Shown piece by piece: positions 1 to 6,698 of a stretch of 9,411 nt of DNA. Source of the stretch: a bacterium (GTDB lineage: Bacteria > Electryoneota > Electryoneia > Electryoneales > Electryoneaceae). The notes below the pieces were generated by a model. It did not search any database, was not told the DNA's origin, and saw only the letters and a program-made list of their open reading frames with translations. Within the stretch, counting starts at the first letter, position 1. Every line of letters begins with the position of its first letter. The stretch spans positions 1-9,411 of the forward strand of contig JANQEY010000280.1 of NCBI GenBank assembly GCA_028278125.1, read 5' to 3'. The position numbers and the translations under genes were made by a program.

Positions 1-521
1 CCGTTGTGGCGAGCATATATAGTCTGGTACCGATTACGATCCCCTTGATCAGGTGATCTCCGGATATATGGTGGAAGGGGAGTTGAGCCGGTATCTTCAA
101 GCCATTTGCCGAAATCAACCTCATCGCTGAACCGAACTATCCGTCTTCCCTCTTCACCGATCTCCAACACTTCCGCAAGCTGGTTCCCTGGAAATTGAAC
201 AGTTTCACCGATTTTTAACCTTTTAGCAGGTTTAGCAAGGCATTCCCATGTCAGTTCGTCTTGTTGTTCAAGTAAAAGTAATTCAATCTCGCCACCCGTT
301 GGACGATTTCCCAGTAGACGCGCCGGTATCACACGGGTGTTATTTAAGACCAGGGCATCACCTTGTTCGAGATATTCAGGTAAATCGCGAAAGTAGCGAT
401 GTTCCACTTCACCAGTCTCTTTTCTGAGTACAAGCAAGCGGGAAAAATCTCTCTGATCTAATGGCTCCTGGGCAATCAGCCGTTCCGGTAGATGATACAA
501 GTAATCACTTCTACGATCCAT
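1..521 (-). CDS. queA: S-adenosylmethionine:tRNA ribosyltransferase-isomerase QueA, N-terminal part (3' end beyond the window)
   Basis: QueA transfers and isomerises the ribosyl part of SAM onto preQ1-modified tRNA to give epoxyqueuosine, in the cytoplasm. I translated the minus strand by hand: 173 codons run to the window edge without a stop, about half of the usual 340-350 residues. Family motifs visible are DFSRLLVL (25-32), DALVLNNTRVIPARL (55-69), the segment PLPPYIRR (148-155) and DRNRYQTIYA (161-170). The start is well defined: an in-frame TGA lies two codons upstream of the ATG, and an AAAGGA ribosome binding site (533-528) sits 6 nt before it. The gene is divergent from the large secreted-protein gene. 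Nothing in the visible part is degenerate. The family assignment is secure; whether the rest is intact cannot be seen. Confidence 0.96.
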   Translation of the reverse strand, partial: MDRRSDYLYHLPERLIAQEPLDQRDFSRLLVLRKETGEVEHRYFRDLPEYLEQGDALVLNNTRVIPARLLGNRPTGGEIELLLLEQQDELTWECLAKPAKRLKIGETVQFPGNQLAEVLEIGEEGRRIVRFSDEVDFGKWLEDTGSTPLPPYIRRSPDQGDRNRYQTIYARHN

Positions 522-550
522 AGGTCATCCTTTGAAAAATTCCAGTTTAG

Positions 551-579
551 AATAAAAAGAATCTTGGGGAAAGTGTAAA
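551..579 (-). promoter_or_regulatory. putative sigma70-type promoter of queA
   Basis: On the minus strand TTTACA (579-574, five of six matches to TTGACA) is followed by a 17-nt spacer and TTTATT (556-551, four of six matches to TATAAT). It would start transcription about 20-25 nt upstream of the queA start codon. The region is AT-rich, so chance matches are likely. Confidence 0.35.
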
Positions 580-846
580 AGCTATTCCAGACTCCAATAT
601 TGCTGATGAATACACCTTATCGAAGATTTCATGTGCATTATCTGCGCATACTAATGAATAATTGTTTAGTATCTCAAAAATTCTCCTTAATTCTTTTATT
701 CTACTCAAAGTGTTTATTGTAATAAATTCAAATACATAAAGAATTTCAAAAGTATGGCCTGTTAATTGCCTCTAATAAATAAGGCGCATTGTATTAACGT
801 TTCTCAGAATCTGTAGATTAAGGGAGTTGGAAAGAATCATAATGGC

Positions 847-880
847 TTGACACGTTGAGGGTCTCTGAACCATCTTTAAA
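847..880 (+). promoter_or_regulatory. putative promoter of the C25-like gene (perfect -35, weak -10)
   Basis: TTGACA at 847-852 matches the -35 consensus fully. No good -10 sits at the ideal distance: CATCTT (871-876) matches three of six at an 18-nt spacer, and TTTAAA (875-880) matches four of six at 22 nt. A Bacteroidetes-style TAnnTTTG element at the right spacing is not seen. If used, it would give a leader of nearly 200 nt before the start at 1080. Confidence 0.25.
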
Positions 881-951
881 GTTTGATAAGTTTCTCAACT
901 GAAGTATGCCAAAACCTTGTTTTTAAGTTAAAAAGAAATAAACAACACAAT

Positions 952-1028
952 CCTGTATTCATAAGATTATCAATTCTGCTTCAGGGTTTGGGAGGGAGAA
1001 TGAGCCCTGGCAACTTTAAGGATACAGG
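952..1028 (+). promoter_or_regulatory. possible nested hairpin in the 5' leader of the C25-like gene
   Basis: Two nested inverted repeats are visible. The outer arms CCTGTATTC (952-960) and GGATACAGG (1020-1028) pair over 9 positions, eight Watson-Crick and one G-U. The inner arms CAGGG (982-986) and CCCTG (1005-1009) pair over 5 and enclose a purine-rich GGGAGGGAG tract (990-998) and the ATG at 1000. It matches no riboswitch class that I recognise. Chance pairing is possible, because I could not compute folding energies or check conservation. Confidence 0.3.
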
Positions 1029-1047
1029 CAATGTTGGTTCACAATGA
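1000..1047 (+). CDS. possible 15-codon leader ORF upstream of the C25-like gene
   Basis: The frame encodes MSPGNFKDTGNVGSQ and ends in TGA at 1045-1047. It has a strong purine-rich ribosome binding sequence, GGGAGGGAG, immediately upstream, although only about 4 nt separate GGAGG from the ATG. Its stop overlaps an ATG at 1044 (ATGA) that is in frame with the large gene, an arrangement typical of translational coupling. The peptide resembles nothing I know and has no run of a single amino acid that would suggest attenuation. It may be a regulatory leader ORF or a chance ORF next to a purine-rich stretch. Confidence 0.25.
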   Translation: MSPGNFKDTGNVGSQ

Positions 1048-1066
1048 ATTTAATTTCCGTGAACAT

Positions 1067-1074
1067 GAGGAGGT
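1067..1074 (+). promoter_or_regulatory. ribosome binding site deciding the start of the C25-like gene
   Basis: GAGGAGGT contains the full GGAGGT Shine-Dalgarno core and ends 5 nt before the ATG at 1080. The upstream in-frame ATG at 1044 has no such site of its own. Starting at 1080 also places a basic residue pair (Arg3, Lys4) directly before the hydrophobic signal peptide core. Confidence 0.8.
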
Positions 1075-1079
1075 CACTA

Positions 1080-4000
1080 ATGTATCGAAAAACCGTTCTG
1101 ATGACATTACTTGCTCTGGCTGCAGTAACGGTCATCCCATGTTTCGCCTCAGCGGTAGAATATCTCAACCTCGATCCGACGAAACCGTCGATGGCACAAC
1201 TAGAGTTGAAACAGGATAACCAGGATTTTATTCGATTTGAATGGAATGCCGGTGGTCTGTTTCTTGACCATGACCAGGAAGAGGCAAAAGTATATGTTGC
1301 CACCGAACTGGGTATAAACCGCGATGTGACAAGGCAGGAAATCGGCGGCCTGGTAAAACTTCCATGGGGTTATAACGCTGAGCTGGTGGTCGTTGGCGGA
1401 GAAATCACACCTGTAAGTATAATTAATGGAGCAGGTGACGCAACTTCCCTGGAAAACGGCCCTCAGGATGTAAAATGGGCTACCCTCGGTAAGCCTGCGG
1501 TATTCAGAGATGTAACTGTTGCCCCGTTGACCATCCAGCCGGTAGTTGACGAGGATGGAACCATTTGGATGGCTACCAATCTCGAAGTGGAAATAGTTGT
1601 AACTGATAAGATCGATGAGCTTGACAGCGATTACGAAGAGAGACCGATATCACGTGCGTTTTACCCAGTCTACGAAAGCCTGCTACTGAACGGTCTAGAT
1701 GAACTCGGTTATCGACTGGCTGAAACACATGGTTCTTTTGTTATAGTTGGCTATGAAGGTTTCTTGGCTGAAATGAATGACCTGATAGAATGGAAACGCC
1801 AACTTGGTTACAATGTCGTACTTCATAGTTTTGGCGTAAACCAGGCACCGTCTTTTAATGAACTCCGTACCATCCTGGCAGACTATTACGAAACACTTGA
1901 GCCTCAGCTTGAATACGTACTTCTGGTAGGAGACGAAAACCGCGGTACTGATCCAATCGGTTCAGACCGAATCGTCAATCCGAATGATACCAATGAAAAT
2001 GACGTAACCGATTGGCCACTGACATTTCTAGAAGGTGACGATTACTTCCCCGAGTTCTTTGTAGGAAGAATGCCTGTCAGTGAAGTGGAAGAGGCAAGGA
2101 AAGCGTCGAGGCGTGTTGTTCTTTACGAACGTGATCCTGACGTAGATGCGGATTACTGGAGCCACTTCACAATGGTTGCAGCGAACTTCGCCGAAGGCCC
2201 ATTACGTCCCCTCACTCCAATTGCGACTTCCCAGTGGCTGCGTGAAAGAGCCCTTCTAGATTGGGGATTTGAAGAAGCAGATTTCGATACACTTTTCCAC
2301 CGTGAAGGTGGGTACCAGCCAACAGCTGACGAAATCTCAGCCAGTATTAACCAGGGTTCCATCTGGGTTACTTACAGGGGATGGGGCGACTCCGGTGGTT
2401 GGGTATTCCCGAGTTACCGTTCAGCCGATGTTGATAACCTGGTAAATTCCCATATGCTGCCGGTTGTTTTGTCGTGTGTATGTAATACAGGTGACTTTGG
2501 TAACCTGGTTAACCCCAAGTGTTTTGCTACACATTGGATAACTGCAGGAACATCTAATACTCCGGTAGGCGCCGTTTCTGTCATAGCTCCTTCGGATCTT
2601 CATACACAGACGAAATTTAACAACCCAATCCTGTCAGGATTTATGACAGGCGTCTATGACGAAGGGATGAGGAATATTTCCCAGGCGCTGATGCGTGGAA
2701 AATGGGAAATCTACCTGGGACATCCGAATGCAAGAAATATCGGTTCAAGCGTTGAGTTTTACTTCGGTGTGTATCATGTCTTTGGTGATCCCACACTCAA
2801 TATGTGGGCATATCAACCGAAGTTGTTCGATATAACTGCCCCTGAAACAGTACCCTACGGACAGGCATCGCTTGAGTTAACCATTAATTCGCCGCTGGGG
2901 AATGGCCTCGCGGAGACTCACGTTCAGATCAGGCAGGGTGACGAATTTTTCTCACGTGGATTTGCGGATGAATCCGGTATAATTTATCTGCCAATGACAG
3001 GTATCGAACCAGGTGAGATTGAAATAACGGTTTCCCGTGATAATTACATGCCTGAGATCTTTACCCTGGATGTTGTCGAAGAAGCCCAGTATGTCGGACT
3101 GGATGACTGGACAGTCGATTCGGTTGTTCCCGGTGAATCGGCACGTTTGTCCTTGACTCTTGAAAATACCGGAACAGAGGCACAGACCGGTGTTTCAGCG
3201 ACCATCACTAGCGTAAATGCAGAGCTTGTCACCATCTCCACTGCTGATGCGACATTTGGTGGTATGGCTGCCGGTGCGACTGCTGACAATATTGCAAGCC
3301 CGTTCGAATTCGAAATCCTGGAACCATTACCTGACGGAACATTCATCGAGTTTGATCTTGAAATTACCGGTTCAGCAGGTGGTCCATGGACAAGTACATT
3401 GGCTATTCCACTTTATACTCTTGAAATGCAGTACGATTCATACCAGGTAACAAGTGGGACTTATGCTCCGGGTCAAACAGCTACCCTTGAACTTACATTC
3501 TCCAACCTGGGATCGATCGAGGCGGAAAATATCACGGCCGTGCTCGATTCATGGGACGATGCAGTAGAGGTAACCACTGCTGAAGTTGCTGTTCCATCAA
3601 TCCCTGCGAATGGTGAAGTTAGTTTAAGCTGGGATGTTTCGGTTCTCGAAGGTGCCTATAATGGACGCATCGTCAGGTACGGTGTTTTCTTCTCAGCCGG
3701 TGACGCTCTCTTCGCGTCAATACCTGTTTCCATAGCCCTGGAAGGAGCAACTAGTACTGATCCATTAGGACCTGACGGCTACGGTTACTTCGCCTACGAC
3801 GATACCGATACAGGATTTGACAATGCGGATGAAACCGTTCCGACATACCAATGGTTTGACATTGAAACTAATGGCGGAACAGACCACGCACTGCTTGATG
3901 ATGATCTTTTCTATATCGACCTGCCGTTTGATTTTACCTTCTATGGTGTGACTTATCCCGAAGGTACGACAATAACGGTTACATCAAATGGATTTATTGA

Positions 4001-4760
4001 ATTTACCGAGGCTGATTATTATCACCGTCTCTATTTCAGAAACTGGCAGATTCCGGGAGCCCTTGGTGGACGTGCGATGATTGCCCCGTTCTGGGATGAC
4101 CTTAAGCCGCCATCACCTGAACTGAGGACACACGTTTACACTATGTATTCCGAAGTCGGTGGTGTGTTTATTATCGAATACCATAGCTGGAACCGTTACG
4201 CACCTGCCCCGGAAGAGACTTTCGCGATTGTGCTCTATGAAGAACATAATGCAAACGGTGACGGTGTTATAGACATAATGTATAATGATGTTGAAGACAA
4301 CGATGATGATAACAACGGCGCGACAATTGGTATCCAGGATGAGATGCATGTAAACGGTATCCAGTACCTCTACGCTCACATCTATCCAACCGCGGCAGCT
4401 CCACTGGAAAATGGACGCGCAATCAGGTTTACGACAACCGCCCCGGATAATCATGGTCCTGTAGACAATGACATTGCTGGAAATATTCCGGATGAATTCC
4501 GTCTTTATGGAAACTATCCGAACCCATTCAACTCATTTACTGAAATACGTTATGATATAGTCCAGGCAGGAAAGGTTAACCTGTCTATCTATAACGTTCT
4601 TGGTCAGAAAGTCGCGACACTTGTAAACCGTGACATTCAGCCGGGAAGCCATACCATATCGTTTGACGCGGGAAGTTTTGGGATGTCATCAGGACTGTAC
4701 CTGGTACGTCTTGAATCCGACGGAAAATCAGCGTTAAGCAAGATGGTTTATATGAAATAA
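1080..4760 (+). CDS. gingipain-like (peptidase C25 family) secreted protein with type IX secretion C-terminal sorting domain; possibly inactive
   Basis: This is a 1226-residue exported protein (numbering from the 1080 start). Regions in order: signal peptide 1-25, ending ASA; C25-type propeptide about 26-215, with the typical PAVFRDVTVAPLTIQP stretch; C25 catalytic-like domain about 218-578; an Ig-like domain about 585-665; two CARDB-like beta domains about 670-780 and 785-888; a beta-rich nidogen-like module about 898-1118; and a type A sorting domain 1137-1226 with NYPNPFNS at 1145-1152. Known members are exported by SPI and type IX secretion and retained on or released from the surface. 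Cys468 in CNTGDF aligns with the gingipain nucleophile, but the GHG histidine is Trp435 in YRGWG, so activity is doubtful. The gene is monocistronic, with its own terminator. An alternative start at 1044 adds 12 residues. The architecture is confident; the function is not. Confidence 0.88.
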   Translation: MYRKTVLMTLLALAAVTVIPCFASAVEYLNLDPTKPSMAQLELKQDNQDFIRFEWNAGGLFLDHDQEEAKVYVATELGINRDVTRQEIGGLVKLPWGYNAELVVVGGEITPVSIINGAGDATSLENGPQDVKWATLGKPAVFRDVTVAPLTIQPVVDEDGTIWMATNLEVEIVVTDKIDELDSDYEERPISRAFYPVYESLLLNGLDELGYRLAETHGSFVIVGYEGFLAEMNDLIEWKRQLGYNVVLHSFGVNQAPSFNELRTILADYYETLEPQLEYVLLVGDENRGTDPIGSDRIVNPNDTNENDVTDWPLTFLEGDDYFPEFFVGRMPVSEVEEARKASRRVVLYERDPDVDADYWSHFTMVAANFAEGPLRPLTPIATSQWLRERALLDWGFEEADFDTLFHREGGYQPTADEISASINQGSIWVTYRGWGDSGGWVFPSYRSADVDNLVNSHMLPVVLSCVCNTGDFGNLVNPKCFATHWITAGTSNTPVGAVSVIAPSDLHTQTKFNNPILSGFMTGVYDEGMRNISQALMRGKWEIYLGHPNARNIGSSVEFYFGVYHVFGDPTLNMWAYQPKLFDITAPETVPYGQASLELTINSPLGNGLAETHVQIRQGDEFFSRGFADESGIIYLPMTGIEPGEIEITVSRDNYMPEIFTLDVVEEAQYVGLDDWTVDSVVPGESARLSLTLENTGTEAQTGVSATITSVNAELVTISTADATFGGMAAGATADNIASPFEFEILEPLPDGTFIEFDLEITGSAGGPWTSTLAIPLYTLEMQYDSYQVTSGTYAPGQTATLELTFSNLGSIEAENITAVLDSWDDAVEVTTAEVAVPSIPANGEVSLSWDVSVLEGAYNGRIVRYGVFFSAGDALFASIPVSIALEGATSTDPLGPDGYGYFAYDDTDTGFDNADETVPTYQWFDIETNGGTDHALLDDDLFYIDLPFDFTFYGVTYPEGTTITVTSNGFIEFTEADYYHRLYFRNWQIPGALGGRAMIAPFWDDLKPPSPELRTHVYTMYSEVGGVFIIEYHSWNRYAPAPEETFAIVLYEEHNANGDGVIDIMYNDVEDNDDDNNGATIGIQDEMHVNGIQYLYAHIYPTAAAPLENGRAIRFTTTAPDNHGPVDNDIAGNIPDEFRLYGNYPNPFNSFTEIRYDIVQAGKVNLSIYNVLGQKVATLVNRDIQPGSHTISFDAGSFGMSSGLYLVRLESDGKSALSKMVYMK

Positions 4761-4785
4761 TATTCAGTATTATTCCAGATATTTC

Positions 4786-4814
4786 AGCCCCGGTATTTAA
4801 GCCGGGGCTTTTTT
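4786..4814 (+). terminator. intrinsic terminator of the C25-like gene
   Basis: A perfect 8-bp GC-rich stem, AGCCCCGG (4786-4793) with CCGGGGCT (4802-4809), closes an 8-nt loop and runs into a T tract (4809-4814). It lies 25 nt after the stop codon. The opposite strand lacks a T tract after the stem, so it should act mainly on plus-strand transcription. Confidence 0.95.
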
Positions 4815-4926
4815 GTACACCATATACATAATTATCATCTTCGATTATAATTCTTGGCGTATTTGTATAAAACGGAGCGCTCTTAACTTGGTGAATTTTT
4901 TCTAATCAATCCAGGATCATCAAAAG

Positions 4927-4960
4927 GTGTCATCCCAGACTTGATCTGGGATCCAGTGTC
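4927..4960. repeat. palindromic intergenic repeat of dispersed-repeat type
   Basis: A perfect 8-bp inverted repeat, ATCCCAGA (4932-4939) and TCTGGGAT (4945-4952), surrounds CTTGA. It is flanked on both sides by GTGTC (4927-4931 and 4956-4960). From general knowledge, sequences of the form GTCATCCC-AGA-loop-TCT-GGGATCCAG are frequent multicopy intergenic palindromes in many bacterial genomes, with an architecture like the Neisseria dRS3 repeats. Only one copy lies in this window, so its repeat status here is inferred. On the minus strand it lies 53-86 nt after the tmk stop and could help end that transcript, though only TTTT follows the stem after a gap. The rest of 4815-5012 shows nothing I recognise. 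Confidence 0.6.
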
Positions 4961-5012
4961 GTTTAATAAAATCTTGTAGCCAGCATTATGTGATGGAGAA
5001 TCCCGGGAAAGT

Positions 5013-5642
5013 CTAAACCACTCTGTTGATTAAGGGAAAAGTGACTTCTAGTACTTTCTTAAAATTGGATTCTTTATCCAGCTCCGCGTCGAGACGAATA
5101 ATCTCCGGGTAGTCCATACTATCAAAGTTCGCTTTTACAGCTTCAAGGTTCTGGCGTTTTTCCATCAGGTTGGGTATGTCACCTCTTGATTTGGAGATAC
5201 GATTAATAGCCGACTCGACATCAATTTCGAACAAGAGCATCAGGTCGGGAACAGGCGCAAAACTGCTCATCAGTTCATGGATCTCTCCCGGCGTGAACTG
5301 ACCACGGACACTCTGGTAAGCAATACTGGAGTAATAATACCTATCGAGGATAACGACTTTACCGTCTCTCAGACCCGGCTGGATTAGTTCTTCCACATGT
5401 TGTTTACGGTCCAGGCGGAATAACTCCAGCTCCTCTTTTTGTGAAAGTCGTTGAGGAGAAGTGAAGGAATCACGTAGGGCTTTACCGTACATCTCGTCGG
5501 TTGGTTCGAAACTGAAGACAGCGGGAATATTTTTATCAAGAAGCCAGTTGTACAATCGTTTCGCCTGGGTTGATTTCCCGCAACCGTCAATACCTTCAAA
5601 AGCGAACAATAATCCTTTTCTAGCTGTTGATTGGTCTGTCAT
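5013..5642 (-). CDS. tmk: thymidylate kinase (dTMP kinase)
   Basis: The enzyme phosphorylates dTMP to dTDP with ATP in the cytoplasm, an essential step of dTTP synthesis. The 209-residue length is normal. Visible motifs are the P-loop GIDGCGKST (17-25), EPTDEMYG (46-53, in the place of the EPGGT-type substrate loop), LFRLDRKQH (74-82), the DRYYYSSIAYQ motif (100-110) and a lid-like segment rich in Arg and Lys near 148-163. All key residues expected for an active enzyme appear present. It lies 6 nt downstream of the DUF1684 lipoprotein gene on the same strand, and its likely ribosome binding site AAGGAC (5659-5654) overlaps the 3' end of that gene. Its 11-nt spacing is long, so translation may be partly coupled to the upstream gene. 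No dedicated promoter is evident. Confidence 0.96.
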   Translation of the reverse strand: MTDQSTARKGLLFAFEGIDGCGKSTQAKRLYNWLLDKNIPAVFSFEPTDEMYGKALRDSFTSPQRLSQKEELELFRLDRKQHVEELIQPGLRDGKVVILDRYYYSSIAYQSVRGQFTPGEIHELMSSFAPVPDLMLLFEIDVESAINRISKSRGDIPNLMEKRQNLEAVKANFDSMDYPEIIRLDAELDKESNFKKVLEVTFPLINRVV

Positions 5643-5648
5643 TAAATT

Positions 5649-6545
5649 TCAATGTCCTTGGTAGTAAACTTTTTCACCTGCTGTAATCGATACCGGTAAA
5701 TGATTTTCCGGAGGTGGTACAGGGCAGTTATAATAAGCTGTATAAGCGCAGTATGGGTTGTAGACTTTGTTAAAATCGAGGATTATCTCATCAATGTATT
5801 CCAAAGGCGCTATATCTATATACCTACCACCGCCATATGTTTCAACGCCGGTTGTTTTATCGGTGAATGGGATAAATCCGTAACTGTCAGGATCAGATGC
5901 CGGTGTAAAAAGACTAAGCTCACACGGGTAACTGGCAATTTCAAATTTTAGTAGAGCAGCCCTGAGGTAATACTTCTGTAATCCCAGGGATGTTGTCATA
6001 ACAACTGTGTCAGGATGTTCATACCAGGTTGCACTGGTCTTAACTATCCAGTTTTCACTGGGTGGAAAATAGTTTAATCCCTCGAAATTATTGCGGGATT
6101 TATGGCCTGGATCAAAAACCATAACTCTTCCGCCAGTGTTCCCATAATAAACCTTTACCAGGTACTTCCCCGTTATTATTGTATCACCCTGTGCATATTC
6201 GATCCAGTTATCGTTTTCATTTTCCAGGTAGAAAACCTCTTTTTCCTCGCTATACCACCGTATTCGAGTAAAAATCAGGTTAACATCTGAATCAGGTTCG
6301 TAATCCCTGTTAACTGTTAACATAGATATATGATCTTCAGCGGTATCATTCTTTATCAGTATATCAGAATTATTTTGCAACACAGTTTGAGCGATTGCAG
6401 TAAAGGGAGTTATGGATGAGACCTGGATACGATCATCATTTGATTTTCTATTCTTCGTTACCTTTTCCATGTAAGATTCTTTTGATTCACATCCGGCGAG
6501 AACTAACAGCAGAAGTAGGGCTAAAACAATTCTAATCGATTTCAT
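5649..6545 (-). CDS. DUF1684 domain lipoprotein
   Basis: This is a 298-residue protein with an SPII signal: a basic start (MKSIR), a leucine-rich core and the lipobox LAGC with Cys19 as the lipidation site. The C-terminal half carries the DUF1684 signatures: GLNYFPP (156-162), the TTGVETYGGGRYIDI segment (231-245), DFNKVYNPYCAY (257-268) and NCPVPPPENHLP (273-284). The DUF1684 family is common in bacteria but has no biochemical function that I know of. The start at 6545 was chosen because AGGAA lies 5 nt upstream and the signal peptide begins there. The longer open frame to 6662 would put an implausible 39 residues before it and would reach into the predicted promoter. It is the first gene of a probable operon with tmk and is divergent from the large lipoprotein gene. 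Confidence 0.88.
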   Translation of the reverse strand: MKSIRIVLALLLLLVLAGCESKESYMEKVTKNRKSNDDRIQVSSITPFTAIAQTVLQNNSDILIKNDTAEDHISMLTVNRDYEPDSDVNLIFTRIRWYSEEKEVFYLENENDNWIEYAQGDTIITGKYLVKVYYGNTGGRVMVFDPGHKSRNNFEGLNYFPPSENWIVKTSATWYEHPDTVVMTTSLGLQKYYLRAALLKFEIASYPCELSLFTPASDPDSYGFIPFTDKTTGVETYGGGRYIDIAPLEYIDEIILDFNKVYNPYCAYTAYYNCPVPPPENHLPVSITAGEKVYYQGH

Positions 6546-6569
6546 GGTAATTCCTGTAAACAATTTGAG

Positions 6570-6598
6570 CTGAAAGTAATCGTTTTGTGCTCTATAAT
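6570..6598 (+). promoter_or_regulatory. putative promoter of the lipoprotein-ROK kinase operon
   Basis: A perfect -10 box TATAAT (6593-6598) is preceded at 17 nt by CTGAAA (6570-6575, four of six matches to TTGACA). Transcription would start near 6605, about 95 nt upstream of the start codon at 6699. This argues against the upstream in-frame ATG at 6585. A short direct repeat CTCCCA (6609-6614 and 6624-6629) just downstream could be a regulator site, but this is speculative. Confidence 0.5.
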
Positions 6599-6633
6599 AA
6601 AGGTAATTCTCCCATCGGCGGTACTCCCACCAT

Positions 6634-6662
6634 ATTATTGCTATATTTATAATATTGTTCAA
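6634..6662 (-). promoter_or_regulatory. putative promoter of the DUF1684 lipoprotein-tmk operon
   Basis: On the minus strand TTGAAC (6662-6657, four of six matches) and AATAAT (6639-6634, five of six matches) are separated by exactly 17 nt. Transcription would start near 6627, about 80 nt before the start codon at 6545. It faces the plus-strand promoter, so the two transcripts would overlap by about 20 nt at their 5' ends. Confidence 0.45.
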
Positions 6663-6698
6663 GGCATTTTTGCGACGGGATACGGAGAAAAACAGTCG

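Larger units (their letters stand above)
522..999. other. long AT-rich intergenic region between queA and the C25-like gene
   Basis: These 478 bases between two divergent genes hold no convincing protein gene, tRNA or mobile element. They are visibly richer in A+T than the flanking genes, with many short A and T runs. Items seen in it are the putative queA promoter, a perfect TTGACA box at 847-852, a 6-bp inverted repeat GTTGAG/CTCAAC (854-859 and 894-899), an AT palindrome at 920-934, and the left arm of a possible leader hairpin at 952-960. A 38-codon plus-strand ORF at 606 lacks a ribosome binding site and was not called. Confidence 0.7.

Noticed and set aside
606..722. 38-codon plus-strand ORF in the queA-C25 gap
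   Set aside because: It has no ribosome binding site, no recognisable product and an AT-rich composition in which such ORFs arise by chance.
952..1028. A known riboswitch (c-di-GMP, preQ1, SAM or TPP class) in the leader
   Set aside because: I compared it by eye with the conserved cores of these classes and found no convincing match; only simple nested pairing is visible.
1016..1303. 95-codon minus-strand ORF opposite the start of the C25-like gene
   Set aside because: It is antisense to a clearly coding region with a signal peptide and propeptide motifs, and its own sequence shows no domain.
2373..2486. Cys21 of the C25-like protein as a lipobox
   Set aside because: The residues before Cys21 (VIP) do not fit a lipobox, while ASA at 23-25 is a good SPI site; the protein is more likely a type IX substrate than a lipoprotein.
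4113..4454. 113-codon minus-strand ORF inside the C25-like gene
   Set aside because: It is a shadow of the Asp- and Asn-rich nidogen-like module, with Ile/Val runs that mirror GAT/AAT codons, and no start signal.
6546..6662. Upstream extension of the DUF1684 lipoprotein to an ATG at 6662
   Set aside because: It would bury the SPII signal peptide 39 residues inside the protein and lies across the predicted promoter; the ATG at 6545 has a good ribosome binding site.
6585..6698. Upstream extension of the large lipoprotein to an ATG at 6585
   Set aside because: The ATG lies upstream of the TATAAT box at 6593 and would place 38 residues before the lipoprotein signal peptide.
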